Assembly: GCF_010915705.1 (NCBI RefSeq)
Contig: NZ_JAAIKE010000012.1
Coordinates: 1-62,245, forward strand
Source of the DNA: Pseudotabrizicola algicola
Lineage (GTDB): Bacteria; Pseudomonadota; Alphaproteobacteria; Rhodobacterales; Rhodobacteraceae
DNA length: 62,245 nt
Direction of reading: 5' to 3'
Shown here piece after piece: positions 31,612 to 40,797 of the stretch. Made by a program: the position numbers and the translations under genes. Within the stretch, counting starts at the first letter, position 1. Each line of letters begins with the position of its first letter. Under the pieces are notes generated by a model. That model had not been told where the DNA came from. It saw only the letters and a program-made list of their open reading frames with translations, and did no database searches.

Positions 31612-33066
31612 TCAGAAAGAAGCGTCCACCGGCCCCATACCGACGTAGACCGATTTGACCTGCGTGTAATGCTGCACCGCCGCATGGCCGTTTTCGCGCC
31701 CCACGCCCGAGGTCTTGTTGCCGCCGAACGGCCCTTCGACCGGGGTCAGGTTATAGGCATTGATCCAGCAGGTGCCGGCCTGCAACTGGCTTATGACGCG
31801 GTGCGCGCGGGTCAGATCGGCGGTGAACACCCCCGCCGCCAGCCCGAACTCGGTGGCATTGGCGCGTGCAATTGCCTCGGCCTCGGTGTCGAAGTCGAGA
31901 ACCGCCATCACAGGGCCAAAGACTTCCTCGCGCGCCAGCGTCATCTCGTCGGTGACATCGGCAAACACCGTCGGCTGCACATAATAGCCGGTGTTCAGGT
32001 CTGCGCGCGCCCCTCCGGTGACAAGCCGCGCCCCCTCGCGCTTGGCGATCTCGATATAACCCATCACCTTGTCGAGCTGCGGCTCTGACACCAATGGCCC
32101 CATCTGCGTGGCATCGTCCAAGGGATCGCCCATGACGATCGCCTGCGCCCGTGCCTTGACCCGCGCAAGGAAGGCATCCTTGAGCCCCTTTTGCACAAAG
32201 ACGCGGGTGCCATTGCTGCAGACCTGACCCGCCGAATAGAAATTGGCCATCAAGGCCGCGCCAACCGCATCTTCGAGATTGGCATCGTCAAAGATGATGA
32301 GAGGGGATTTCCCACCCAGTTCCATCGTGACATGGCGCATCCCTTCCGCCGCCGCCGCATAGACCTTGCGCCCCGTCGGCACCGAGCCCGTGAGCGAGAC
32401 CTTGGCGACGCGCGCATCAGTCACCAGCGTGGCCCCCACGGCCCCGCGGCCCTGAACCACGTTGAACAGACCCGCAGGCAGGCCCGCCTCGGCATAGATT
32501 TCGGCCAGTTTCAGCGCACCAAGCGGCGTGACCTCGGACGGTTTGAACACCATCGCGTTGCCAAGCGCCAAGGCAGGCGCAGATTTCCAGCAGGCTATCT
32601 GGCTGGGATAGTTCCAAGCCCCGATGCCGACGCAAACCCCCAAAGGCTCGCGCAGGGTATAGATGAAATCGCGCCCCAGCGGGATCGTCTCTCCGGTGAC
32701 GGTCGGCGCAAGCCCGGCAAAATACTCCAGCGCATCGGCCCCCGAGGGCCAATCGGCCACGCGGGTTTCCTGAATCGGCTTTCCGGTGTCGAGCGCCTCG
32801 AGACGCGCAAGCTCTTCCGCACGGTCCCGGATCAGATCGGCGGCGCGGCGCAAGATGCGGGCGCGGTCAACCGGGCGCACGGCGGCCCATTCGGCCTGCG
32901 CACGGGCGGCAGCGGCAAGCGCGCGGTCGATCAGGGCCGGCGTGGCCTCGTGCAGGCGGGCGATCACCTCTCCGGTGGCGGAATAGATCACCTCGATGGG
33001 CGCGCCGGCGGTGTCCTCGACGAAAGCCCCATCGATGAAATGGCTGGCGGCTGGTTGCGCTTTCAT
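31612..33066 (-). CDS. betB: Betaine aldehyde dehydrogenase
   Basis: A 484-residue NAD(P)-dependent aldehyde dehydrogenase that makes glycine betaine, an osmoprotectant or carbon source. Key residues are Asn152 in [15 protein letters not shown], Glu249 in [10 protein letters not shown] and the nucleophile Cys283 in [14 protein letters not shown]. The sequence and operon context fit BetB rather than a generic ALDH. The ATG overlaps the betI stop as ATGA; betI-betB-betA are therefore one leftward transcript under BetI control. Confidence 0.95.
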   Translation of the reverse strand: MKAQPAASHFIDGAFVEDTAGAPIEVIYSATGEVIARLHEATPALIDRALAAAARAQAEWAAVRPVDRARILRRAADLIRDRAEELARLEALDTGKPIQETRVADWPSGADALEYFAGLAPTVTGETIPLGRDFIYTLREPLGVCVGIGAWNYPSQIACWKSAPALALGNAMVFKPSEVTPLGALKLAEIYAEAGLPAGLFNVVQGRGAVGATLVTDARVAKVSLTGSVPTGRKVYAAAAEGMRHVTMELGGKSPLIIFDDANLEDAVGAALMANFYSAGQVCSNGTRVFVQKGLKDAFLARVKARAQAIVMGDPLDDATQMGPLVSEPQLDKVMGYIEIAKREGARLVTGGARADLNTGYYVQPTVFADVTDEMTLAREEVFGPVMAVLDFDTEAEAIARANATEFGLAAGVFTADLTRAHRVISQLQAGTCWINAYNLTPVEGPFGGNKTSGVGRENGHAAVQHYTQVKSVYVGMGPVDASF

Positions 33067-33647
33067 GCGTCCTCCCCGGAAAGTTGTGAATTGAGATAAT
33101 CGAGCGCGGCGGCAACCGCCGCCTCGCCGTCGGGCGCGCCGGATTTGAGAACTTCGCGCAGATAGAGACCATCAATTAGCGCGCCCAAGCCATCGGCCAG
33201 CACGGGTGCGCGCGGCCCCGCCAGCGGGCGCAAACAGGCCATGAGATTGGAACGCAGGCGCCGCTGATAGATGGCAAGCAGACGCCGCGCCTGCGGCACG
33301 GTCTGCGCCAGAACCCAGAAGTTGAGCCACGCCCCCACCGCCTCGCGGCGGAAGTTTCCGGCGCTGAAGCTCGCCCGCAGAATCGCCTCGAGCCGCGCCC
33401 TCGCCCCGTTGGTCGCCCCCAGCGCGCCGCGCACCTCGGCCCCGTAAAGCGACAGGATGTGGCGCATGGCGGCAAGGAACATTTCTTCCTTCGATCCGAA
33501 ATAGTGATGGGCCAGCGCGGGCGACATCCCCGCCCGCCGCGCGATCTGCGAAACGGTCACATCCAAAGACCCCGCCCGCCCGATCTCGGTGATCGTGGCT
33601 TTGACCAGGGCGTCCTTTCGGATCGGCTCCATCCCGAGTTTCGGCAT
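33063..33647 (-). CDS. betI: Transcriptional repressor BetI (TetR family)
   Basis: A 194-residue TetR-family repressor. The N-terminal helix-turn-helix reads [47 protein letters not shown], close to BetI; the C-terminal domain binds choline. BetI represses choline uptake and oxidation genes until choline is present. It is first gene of the bet operon and divergent from choX-choW-choV, so one 88-bp intergenic region can serve both directions. The ATG at 33647 follows TTAAGGTCACGCC. Confidence 0.92.
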   Translation of the reverse strand: MPKLGMEPIRKDALVKATITEIGRAGSLDVTVSQIARRAGMSPALAHHYFGSKEEMFLAAMRHILSLYGAEVRGALGATNGARARLEAILRASFSAGNFRREAVGAWLNFWVLAQTVPQARRLLAIYQRRLRSNLMACLRPLAGPRAPVLADGLGALIDGLYLREVLKSGAPDGEAAVAAALDYLNSQLSGEDA

Positions 33648-33699
33648 TTTGGCGTGACCTTAAGAAAATAACTTGCCAAACTAAGTAAGCGTGAAGTTC

Positions 33700-33713
33700 A
33701 TTGACTCGTCAAT
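33700..33713. promoter_or_regulatory. Putative BetI operator
   Basis: ATTGAC-TC-GTCAAT is a perfect dyad in the betI-choX intergenic region. On the minus strand it overlaps a possible TTGACG -35 element of the bet operon, and on the plus strand it lies about 22 bases before the choX start codon. ATTGA...TCAAT dyads are typical BetI sites. Binding is inferred. Confidence 0.6.
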
Positions 33714-33735
33714 CAACAAAAAACAGGAAGGTCCC

Positions 33736-34665
33736 ATGATGCAGCGTTCCATGCTCTTGGCCACAACCCTCACCATCGCACTGTCTGGCGGCGCCTTTGC
33801 GCAAAGCTGCGACAAGGTGGTGTTCTCCGACGTCGGCTGGACCGACATCACCGCGACGACAGCGGCAACGACCGTGGTGCTGGAGGCCCTGGGCTATGAA
33901 ACAGAGACCAAATTGCTGTCGGTGCCGGTAACCTATTCAGGTCTGGCCAGCGGCGATATCGACGTCTACCTCGGCAACTGGATGCCGACGATGGAGGCGG
34001 ACATTGCCCCCTACCGCGAGGCAGGCACCGTCGATACGGTGCGCGTCAATCTGGAGGGCGCGAAATATACGCTTGCCACCAATGCCGCCGGAGCGGCGCT
34101 GGGCATCGCGGATTTCAAGGATATCGCCACCCACAAAGACGCTTTGGGCAGCCAGATTTACGGTATCGAGCCCGGAAATGACGGCAACCGCCTCATCCTT
34201 GACATGATCGAAGGCGGCCCCTTCGGCCTCGCAGATTTCACCATCGTGGAATCCTCGGAACAGGGCATGCTGTCGGCGGTGGCCCGCGCCAACCGTTCGG
34301 ACACGCCGGTCGTGTTTCTGGCGTGGGAGCCGCATCCGATGAACGCCAACTTCGAGATCACCTATCTGACAGGCGGCGACGATGTATTCGGCCCCGACTT
34401 CGGCGGTGCGGTGGTGGCGACAAACACCCGCGCAGGCTATGTTGCTGCCTGCCCGAATACGGGTAAGCTGTTGCAAAACCTGTCCTTTACGCTGGCGATG
34501 GAAAACGAGATCATGGGGGCCATCCTCAATGACGGGGAAGACCCGGCTGCCGCCGCGAAGGCTTGGCTGGCCGCAAACCCCGCAACATGGGAGGCTTGGC
34601 TGGACGGTGTGACCACCCGCGACGGGGGAGATGCAAAAGCCGCCGTGGCCGCAGCGCTCGGCTGA
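33736..34665 (+). CDS. choX: Choline ABC transporter substrate-binding protein
   Basis: A 309-residue periplasmic binding protein with a Sec signal (MMQRSMLLATTLTIALSGGAFAQ). The aromatic cage that holds the trimethylammonium group in ChoX is conserved: Trp35 in DVGWTDITAT, Trp82 in YLGNWMPTME, Tyr111 in EGAKYTLAT and Trp197 in FLAWEPHPMN. This identifies choline as the ligand with good confidence. The ATG at 33736 follows AGGAAGGTCCC; the earlier ATG at 33691 lies in the operator region. First gene of the rightward choXWV operon opposite betIBA. Confidence 0.95.
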   Translation: MMQRSMLLATTLTIALSGGAFAQSCDKVVFSDVGWTDITATTAATTVVLEALGYETETKLLSVPVTYSGLASGDIDVYLGNWMPTMEADIAPYREAGTVDTVRVNLEGAKYTLATNAAGAALGIADFKDIATHKDALGSQIYGIEPGNDGNRLILDMIEGGPFGLADFTIVESSEQGMLSAVARANRSDTPVVFLAWEPHPMNANFEITYLTGGDDVFGPDFGGAVVATNTRAGYVAACPNTGKLLQNLSFTLAMENEIMGAILNDGEDPAAAAKAWLAANPATWEAWLDGVTTRDGGDAKAAVAAALG

Positions 34666-34709
34666 GCGCGCCCTGTGCGTTCTCGGGGGGGGCCGCATGA
34701 AACATGCCC

Positions 34710-34730
34710 CGGGGGCTTTGCGCCCCCGGA
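34710..34730 (+). terminator. Attenuator hairpin between choX and choW
   Basis: CCGGGGGC-TTTGC-GCCCCCGG forms an eight-base-pair stem 44 bases after the choX stop; a T7 run follows ten bases later (34741-34747), just before the choW ribosome binding site. The geometry is not that of a canonical terminator, but the hairpin probably stabilises choX mRNA or reduces choWV expression. Confidence 0.55.
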
Positions 34731-34776
34731 CCTCCGCTAAGTTTTTTTCAAAAGGCGCAAGGGGCTTGCCGCAGCG

Positions 34777-35613
34777 ATGGAATGGCTGACCGAACACAAG
34801 ATACCTGTCGGGCGGACCGCGAAGGCGGTGTTCGACTGGCTGAACGACAATATGGCCGGGGTTTTCGACGCGATCGCCGACGCCATGCAGGCGATGATCG
34901 GGGCGATCCTGTGGTGCCTGTCCACCCCGCACCCGCTTGTGATCGTGGCGCTGTTTGTCGGGCTGACATGGGCGCTGCAGCGTCGCTGGACGGTGGCGCT
35001 GGGGGTCTTGCTGGGCTTTCTGTTCATCCTCAACCAAGGATACTGGACCGCCACGATGGAAAGCCTGACGCTGATCCTGTCGGCCTGCGTGGTCTGCATG
35101 GGCCTTGGCGTGCCGATCGGCATCGCGGCGGCGCACCGGCCCCGGCTTTATGCCGCGCTCTCGCCGGTGCTGGATCTGATGCAGACGCTGCCGACCTTTG
35201 TCTATCTGATCCCCGCCATCGTCTTTTTCGGGCTGGGCATGGTGCCGGGGCTGATCGCCACGGTGATCTTTGTGCTGCCTGCGCCGATACGCCTGACCTA
35301 TCTGGGCGTGTCCTCGACTCCGGTGGCGCTTCTGGAGGCGGCGACGGCCTTTGGTGCGACCCCGCGGCAGCGCCTGTGGAAGGTGGAGCTGCCCTATGCG
35401 CTGCCGCAGATCATGGCAGGGCTGAACCAGACGATCATGCTGTCGCTCTCGATGGTGGTCATCGCGGCGCTGGTGGGGGCCAACGGGCTTGGCGTGCCGG
35501 TGGTGCGGGCGCTGAACACGGTGAACACCTCGCTCGGCTTTGAATCGGGCATCATCATCGTGGTGGTGGCGATCATTCTGGACCGGATGTTGAGAGTGGA
35601 GACGCGCAAATGA
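34777..35613 (+). CDS. choW: Choline ABC transporter permease
   Basis: A 278-residue ProW/OpuAB-type permease with about six membrane helices. The cytoplasmic EAA loop is EAATAFGATPRQRLWKVELPYALPQIMAGLNQT. The N-terminal amphipathic region (MEWLTEHKIPVGRTAKAVFDWLNDNM) is typical of glycine betaine/choline permeases. It overlaps choV by four bases (ATGA). Together ChoW and ChoV form the membrane complex served by ChoX. The ATG follows AAGGGG. Confidence 0.94.
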   Translation: MEWLTEHKIPVGRTAKAVFDWLNDNMAGVFDAIADAMQAMIGAILWCLSTPHPLVIVALFVGLTWALQRRWTVALGVLLGFLFILNQGYWTATMESLTLILSACVVCMGLGVPIGIAAAHRPRLYAALSPVLDLMQTLPTFVYLIPAIVFFGLGMVPGLIATVIFVLPAPIRLTYLGVSSTPVALLEAATAFGATPRQRLWKVELPYALPQIMAGLNQTIMLSLSMVVIAALVGANGLGVPVVRALNTVNTSLGFESGIIIVVVAIILDRMLRVETRK

Positions 35614-36668
35614 CGCCGGCAGCGATCAAGACAGAAGCGGCCAATCTGGCAGTGCGTTTCGACAAGGTGTCGATCGTGTTCGGCGATCAACCCGAGCGGG
35701 CGCTGCCGCTGATGGACAAGGGGCAGAGCCGCGCCGAGGTCCAGAAGGCAACCGGGCAGGTTCTGGGCGTGCATGACTGCAGTCTCGATGTCGCCGAAGG
35801 CGAGATCCTGGTGCTGATGGGCCTGTCGGGTTCCGGAAAATCGACGCTGCTGCGGGCGGTCAACGGGCTGAACCCCGTTTGCCGCGGGGCGGTGCATGTC
35901 AGCGATGGCAAGGGACTCGTCGATGTGACCCATGCCGATGCCGCCACCTTGCGCCAGATCCGGCTGAGCCGGGTGGCGATGGTGTTCCAGCAGTTCGGTC
36001 TGTTGCCCTGGCGCAGCGTGCGGGAAAATGTCGGGCTTGGTCTGGAACTGGGCGGCGTTCCCGTGGCCGAGCGGCGCGAGCGGGTGGAACGGCAGCTGGA
36101 GCTTGTGAACCTGTCACAATGGGCCGACCGCAAGGTGGGTGATCTGTCGGGCGGCATGCAGCAACGGGTCGGCCTTGCGCGCGCCTTTGCCACCGAGGCG
36201 CCGATCCTGCTTATGGACGAGCCGTTCTCGGCCCTCGATCCGCTGATCCGCGCCAAGTTGCAGGACGAATTGCTGGAGTTGCAACAGACGCTGAAGCGCA
36301 CCATCATTTTTGTCAGCCACGATCTGGACGAGGCGTTCAAGATCGGCAACCGGATCGCCCTGATGGAGGGTGGGCGGATCGTGCAATGCGGCACCGCACG
36401 CGAGATCATTGCAAATCCGGTCGATGCGTATGTGCAGGACTTCGTGGCGCATATGAACCCGCTTTCCGTGCTGACCGCCCGCGATGTGATGGTGGCGGGG
36501 GAAAGCACGTCAGCCCACAGCGTGGGCGCAGAGACACCGGTGCGCGAGATCATGGCCGCGATGCGGGACGGGGTGGCCGAGCTTGCGGTGGTGGAAGACG
36601 GCGCGTGCATCGGGGTGCTGCGCGCCGGGCCGGTGATGGGGCGGCTGATCAACCCGCGAACGGGCTGA
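35610..36668 (+). CDS. choV: Choline ABC transporter ATP-binding protein
   Basis: A 352-residue ProV-type ATPase. Walker A is GLSGSGKST (residues 71-79), the signature is LSGGMQQRVG (from 179), and Walker B is ILLMDEPFSALDP (Asp203-Glu204). The first 50 residues contain the QAT-family extension (GDQPERALPLMDKGQSRAEV) and the C-terminal 80 residues look like a CBS-like regulatory domain truncated relative to the two-CBS ProV of E. coli. It ends 20 bases from the convergent topA gene. Confidence 0.94.
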   Translation: MTPAAIKTEAANLAVRFDKVSIVFGDQPERALPLMDKGQSRAEVQKATGQVLGVHDCSLDVAEGEILVLMGLSGSGKSTLLRAVNGLNPVCRGAVHVSDGKGLVDVTHADAATLRQIRLSRVAMVFQQFGLLPWRSVRENVGLGLELGGVPVAERRERVERQLELVNLSQWADRKVGDLSGGMQQRVGLARAFATEAPILLMDEPFSALDPLIRAKLQDELLELQQTLKRTIIFVSHDLDEAFKIGNRIALMEGGRIVQCGTAREIIANPVDAYVQDFVAHMNPLSVLTARDVMVAGESTSAHSVGAETPVREIMAAMRDGVAELAVVEDGACIGVLRAGPVMGRLINPRTG

Positions 36669-36688
36669 TCGCTCCGCCCCGGCGCGGG

Positions 36689-39325
36689 TTATTCCGCCGC
36701 TTTGGGCGCGGGCTTTTTCGCCGCTACAGTCTTGGCCGCCGTCTTCGCCGGAGCCTTCTTTGCCGCGGCTTTCTTTGTCGCGGGCTTTGCAGGCTTTTCC
36801 GCAGGGGCTGCGTCTTTTTTGGCGGCCGCCTTCCTGGGGGCTGCCTTTTTCTTCCCCGGCGACTTCGCGGCCTTTTCGGCGATCAACTCCAGCGCCTGAT
36901 CAAGATTGATCTCTTCCGGGACAATCTCCTTGGGAATCGTCGCGTTGATCTTTTCCCATTTGATATAGGGGCCATAACGCCCCGGCATCACCGTGATATC
37001 GCCCCCGTCAGGATGTGCGCCAAGCGCCTTGATCGGCTCTGCCGGAGCGCTTGCGGCGCGGCCACGGCTGGCCTTTTGGGCAAGGACCTCCATCGCGCGG
37101 TTCATGCCGATGGTGAATACCTCTTCCACGTCGGGGATATTGGCATAGGTCTTGTTGTGCTTGACATAGGGGCCAAAGCGCCCGATCGCGGCTTCCACCG
37201 GCTCGCCATCCTCGGGGTGCTGGCCGATCAGACGGGGCAGCGAAAGCAGGTCGAGCGCGCGTTCCAGCGTCAGGCTGTCGGCGGACCAGCCTTTCGGCAG
37301 GCTGGCACGATCCGGCTTGGGCTGGGCCTCGCTCGCCTCTCCGCGCTGGACATAAGGCCCGAAGCGGCCCGCCCGCAGCGAGATGGGCTGGCCCGCCTCA
37401 TCATGGCCCAAGATCCGGCCATCGGCACCGCCCGCCTCGTCCCCGCCGGAAATCGGGCGGGTGTAACGACATTCGGGATAATTGCCGCAGCCGATGAAGG
37501 CCGAACCCGAACGGGCGGTCTTGAGATGCAAGCGGCCCGTGCCACAGGTCGGGCAAGAGCGCGGATCAGAGCCATCCTCCCGCAAGGGATACAGATGGGG
37601 CGAGAGAAAATCATCAATCTTTTCAAGAACCTCACCGATCCGCAGATCGGCAGTCTCGGCCACGGCGGCCGAAAAATCGCGCCAGAACCGATCCAGCACA
37701 TCCTTGTAGTCCAGCGATCCGGCCGAAACATCGTCAAGCTGGTTTTCCAGATCGGCGGTGAAGTCATACTCCACATAGCGGCGGAAATAATTGGTCAGGA
37801 AGGCCGTGACCAGCCGCCCCTTGTCCTCGGGGATCAGCCGGTTCTTGTCCTTGCGGACATATTCGCGGTCCTGAATCGTGGACAGGACAGACGCATAGGT
37901 GGACGGGCGGCCGATGCCCAGTTCTTCCATGCGCTTGACCAGGGTCGCCTCGGTATAGCGCGGCGGGGGCTGGGTGAAGTGCTGCTCGGGCGACAGGGCG
38001 CGCTTTTCGGCAGGCTCCCCTTGCATGATCTGCGGCAGGCGGCCGCCCTCTTCATCCTCGTCATCGCGGCCTTCGTCATAGACCTTGAGAAAGCCGTCGA
38101 ACTGCACGACCTGTCCGGTTGCGCGCAAGACAACCTGCCCGTCGGCGCTGCCCACATCCACCGTGGTCCGCTCCAGCCGCGCGGCTGCCATCTGGCTGGC
38201 AATCGTGCGTTTCCAGATCAGATCATAGAGGTTCGCCTGATCCTTCTCGGCCAAGCGCAGCTTTTCGGGCGCGGCGGCCATTTCGGTCGGGCGGATACAC
38301 TCATGCGCCTCTTGCGCATTCTTGGCCTTGTTCTTGTAGATGCGCGGCTGATCCGGCACATAGGCCGCCCCGAAGCGATCCTTGATCGCTTCGCGGGCCT
38401 GGGCCACTGCCTCGGGGGCCATGTCGATGCCATCGGTCCGCATATAGGTGATGTGTCCGGCTTCATAGAGCCGCTGCGCCGTGCTCATGCATTGCTTGGC
38501 ACCCATGCCCAGTTTGCGGCTCGCTTCCTGCTGTAGGGTCGAGGTCATGAAGGGCGGATAGGGGTTGCGGGTGGCGGGCTTGGCCTCCACGCTTTGCACC
38601 GTCAATGTTCGGGAAGTGACAGCCTGAACCGCCAGTTCGGCAGCCTCCGACGTGGTAATGTCGAATTTGTCAAGCTTCTTGCCGCCCAGCACTGTCAGGC
38701 GCGCCTCATACTCCTGCCCGCGCGGGGTGACCAGCACCGCCTTGACCGACCAATATTCGCGGGCGCGGAACGCCTCGATCTCCATCTCGCGCTCGACGAT
38801 CAGGCGCAAGCAGACCGATTGCACGCGGCCCGCCGATTTTGACCCCGGAAGCTTGCGCCACAGCACGGGCGAAAGGGTGAAGCCAACGAGATAATCAAGC
38901 GCGCGGCGCGCCAGATAGGCCTCGACCAAAGGGGTGTCGATGTCACGCGGGGCCCTCATGGCCTGCGTCACCGCCTCTTTGGTGATGGCGTTGAAAGTGA
39001 CGCGCGACACCGTCTTGCCCTTCTTCAGGCTGCTCGCAAGCGCCTCCCGCAGGTGCCACGAAATCGCCTCCCCCTCGCGGTCGGGGTCGGTGGCGAGGAT
39101 CAGCGTGTCGTCGGATTTCAGCGCCTCCGAGATGGCGCGGATGTGCTTTTTGGACTCGGCCGCCACCTCCCATTTCATCGCAAAGTCATGCTCTGTATCG
39201 ACAGAGCCATCCTTTGGCGGCAGATCGCGGACATGGCCGTAGGATGCCAGAACCGTAAACTCAGGCCCAAGATATTTGTTGATTGTCTTGGCCTTGGCAG
39301 GCGACTCGACTACGACGACGGCCAT
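36689..39325 (-). CDS. topA: DNA topoisomerase I
   Basis: An 878-residue type IA topoisomerase that relaxes negative supercoils. The TOPRIM motif is LATDPDREGEAISW (Asp80, Asp82), and the nucleophile Tyr294 is in HITYMRTDGIDM. One zinc-ribbon domain (SCPTCGTGRLHL ... FIGCGNYPECRYTRP) lies near residues 585-620, followed by repeated GRFGPYVK-type TopA C-terminal motifs, and the protein ends with a long Lys/Ala/Pro-rich tail of about 80 residues that probably contacts DNA or RNA polymerase. It follows dprA leftward at a distance of 110 bases, a common alphaproteobacterial order. Confidence 0.96.
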   Translation of the reverse strand: MAVVVVESPAKAKTINKYLGPEFTVLASYGHVRDLPPKDGSVDTEHDFAMKWEVAAESKKHIRAISEALKSDDTLILATDPDREGEAISWHLREALASSLKKGKTVSRVTFNAITKEAVTQAMRAPRDIDTPLVEAYLARRALDYLVGFTLSPVLWRKLPGSKSAGRVQSVCLRLIVEREMEIEAFRAREYWSVKAVLVTPRGQEYEARLTVLGGKKLDKFDITTSEAAELAVQAVTSRTLTVQSVEAKPATRNPYPPFMTSTLQQEASRKLGMGAKQCMSTAQRLYEAGHITYMRTDGIDMAPEAVAQAREAIKDRFGAAYVPDQPRIYKNKAKNAQEAHECIRPTEMAAAPEKLRLAEKDQANLYDLIWKRTIASQMAAARLERTTVDVGSADGQVVLRATGQVVQFDGFLKVYDEGRDDEDEEGGRLPQIMQGEPAEKRALSPEQHFTQPPPRYTEATLVKRMEELGIGRPSTYASVLSTIQDREYVRKDKNRLIPEDKGRLVTAFLTNYFRRYVEYDFTADLENQLDDVSAGSLDYKDVLDRFWRDFSAAVAETADLRIGEVLEKIDDFLSPHLYPLREDGSDPRSCPTCGTGRLHLKTARSGSAFIGCGNYPECRYTRPISGGDEAGGADGRILGHDEAGQPISLRAGRFGPYVQRGEASEAQPKPDRASLPKGWSADSLTLERALDLLSLPRLIGQHPEDGEPVEAAIGRFGPYVKHNKTYANIPDVEEVFTIGMNRAMEVLAQKASRGRAASAPAEPIKALGAHPDGGDITVMPGRYGPYIKWEKINATIPKEIVPEEINLDQALELIAEKAAKSPGKKKAAPRKAAAKKDAAPAEKPAKPATKKAAAKKAPAKTAAKTVAAKKPAPKAAE

Positions 39326-39434
39326 GAATTACCCTTTTTGCATCACGCCCCGAGAGGCGCGGCAAGATGTGGGCGAAGCGGTGCGAATGTCAATGCAACA
39401 AACGGCGGGGCCGCGGCGGGCATTTGTGCGCGGC

Positions 39435-40577
39435 TCATTCTACGCGGCTGAGCAGGCCGCCCGGAGCGCGGTGAACCTTGCCGTCGAGTTCCAGCGTCAG
39501 AAGGTGCTGCGCCACGGTGGCGGGCGGCATCGACAGATCGCGGATCAACTGGTCTTCGGCCAGCGGGCTGGGACCAAGGCGGGCCAGAATCTGGCTGTGG
39601 ACGGCAGAAACATCGGCAAGCGGGCGCCGCGCAGGGACAGGGCCGGGCAGCGGTGGCGCGTCTTCCACCACCTCGGGGGCAAAGGGCAGCACCTGCGCGC
39701 CCAGCGAGTCGAGCACATCACCCGGCCCGCGGACCAGTGTCGCCCCATCGCGCAGCAAAAGGTTGCATCCCGCCGCGCGGGCATCAAACGGATGGCCCGG
39801 CACCGCAAGCACATCGCGCCCCTGATCCAGCGCGGTTTTCGCGGTGATCAGCGAGCCAGAGCGCGCCGCCGCCTCGACCACGACAACGGCACGCGACAGG
39901 CCAGAGACGATGCGGTTGCGCTGCGGAAAATGGCGGGCCTGCGGCTGCATCCCCATCGGCTGTTCCGATACCAGACACCCGTCTTCCGCGATCTGCGCCA
40001 TGAGCGTTGCATTCTCTTCGGGATAGGCCACATCGACACCGCCAGCCTGAACCGCCACGGTGCCGCTGGCCAGCGTCGCCTCATGCACCGCGGTGTCGAT
40101 GCCGCGGGCAAGGCCCGATACCGTGGCAAAGCCGCCCTGCGCCACGCCTTCGGCCAGCCGCCGCGCCATGCGCAGCCCCAGCGACGAGGCATTGCGCGCC
40201 CCGACCATCGCCACCAGAGGGCGGTGCAGCAGGCCCGCATCTCCCAGCACCCAAAGCACCGGCGGCGCGTCGGGCAGATCACACAGGGCGGGCGGATAGG
40301 CGCCGCTGCCCCAGACAATCAGTTGCGCCCCTGCGGCGCGGCCCTGAGCCATTTCGTGCCGGGCCACTTCCACCGGACAGGGCGCATAATTTTCCACGCC
40401 AGCCGCGCGGGCCACATCGGGCAAGGCGGCAAGGGCGGCGCGGGCCGATCCATGTTCGGCCATCAGCCGGTGCCATGTCACCGGCCCGACCCGCCGGGAA
40501 CGAATGAGACGAAGACAATCCACCGGGTCATCGTCCAGGGGTGTGGGGTGGGGTGTGGGTTTGGATGTCAGTCCCAT
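39435..40577 (-). CDS. dprA: DNA-processing protein DprA
   Basis: A 380-residue DprA/Smf protein that protects incoming single-stranded DNA and loads RecA during transformation. The extended Rossmann fold is clear: MVGARNASSLGLRMARRLAEGVAQGGFATVSGLARGIDTAVH, GGVDVAYPEEN, SEQPMG and FPQRNRIVSGLSRAVVVVEA. A C-terminal winged helix (SQILARLGPSPLAEDQLIRDLSMPPATVAQHLLTLELDGKVHR) is also present. It is upstream of topA in the same direction. The start ATG at 40577 gives an N-terminal SAM-like helical region of normal length. Confidence 0.95.
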   Translation of the reverse strand: MGLTSKPTPHPTPLDDDPVDCLRLIRSRRVGPVTWHRLMAEHGSARAALAALPDVARAAGVENYAPCPVEVARHEMAQGRAAGAQLIVWGSGAYPPALCDLPDAPPVLWVLGDAGLLHRPLVAMVGARNASSLGLRMARRLAEGVAQGGFATVSGLARGIDTAVHEATLASGTVAVQAGGVDVAYPEENATLMAQIAEDGCLVSEQPMGMQPQARHFPQRNRIVSGLSRAVVVVEAAARSGSLITAKTALDQGRDVLAVPGHPFDARAAGCNLLLRDGATLVRGPGDVLDSLGAQVLPFAPEVVEDAPPLPGPVPARRPLADVSAVHSQILARLGPSPLAEDQLIRDLSMPPATVAQHLLTLELDGKVHRAPGGLLSRVE

Positions 40578-40744
40578 GTCCGCCTCGCCTCATTCGCAGG
40601 GCCACCTTGGACCGCGCAAGGTTAACGGCAGGTGAATCATCGCATCGCGCGCCAAGATTTTTGCACGGCCCGCATCCTCGCCCTTCTCCCGTGGCGAAAA
40701 CGGGCGGCACAGGGTCGGGAAGATGATGGACGCAGCCTTCAAAG

Positions 40745-40754
40745 TTTGATCAAA
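40745..40754. promoter_or_regulatory. Palindrome upstream of gabT
   Basis: TTTGATCAAA, a perfect ten-base palindrome, followed by ATGTCGTACAAC (GntR-like half-sites), lies 44-53 bases before the gabT start codon. The AT-rich dyad in otherwise GC-rich sequence may be an operator. The regulator is unknown. Confidence 0.35.
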
Positions 40755-40797
40755 TGTCGTACAACGGCCCATGTCGGGCCAAAAGGAGCGCCAAGCC

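Noticed and set aside
36386-38536. Long plus-strand frame antisense to topA
   Set aside because: Overlaps choV and topA, both with full motifs; translation is compositionally biased and has no recognisable family.
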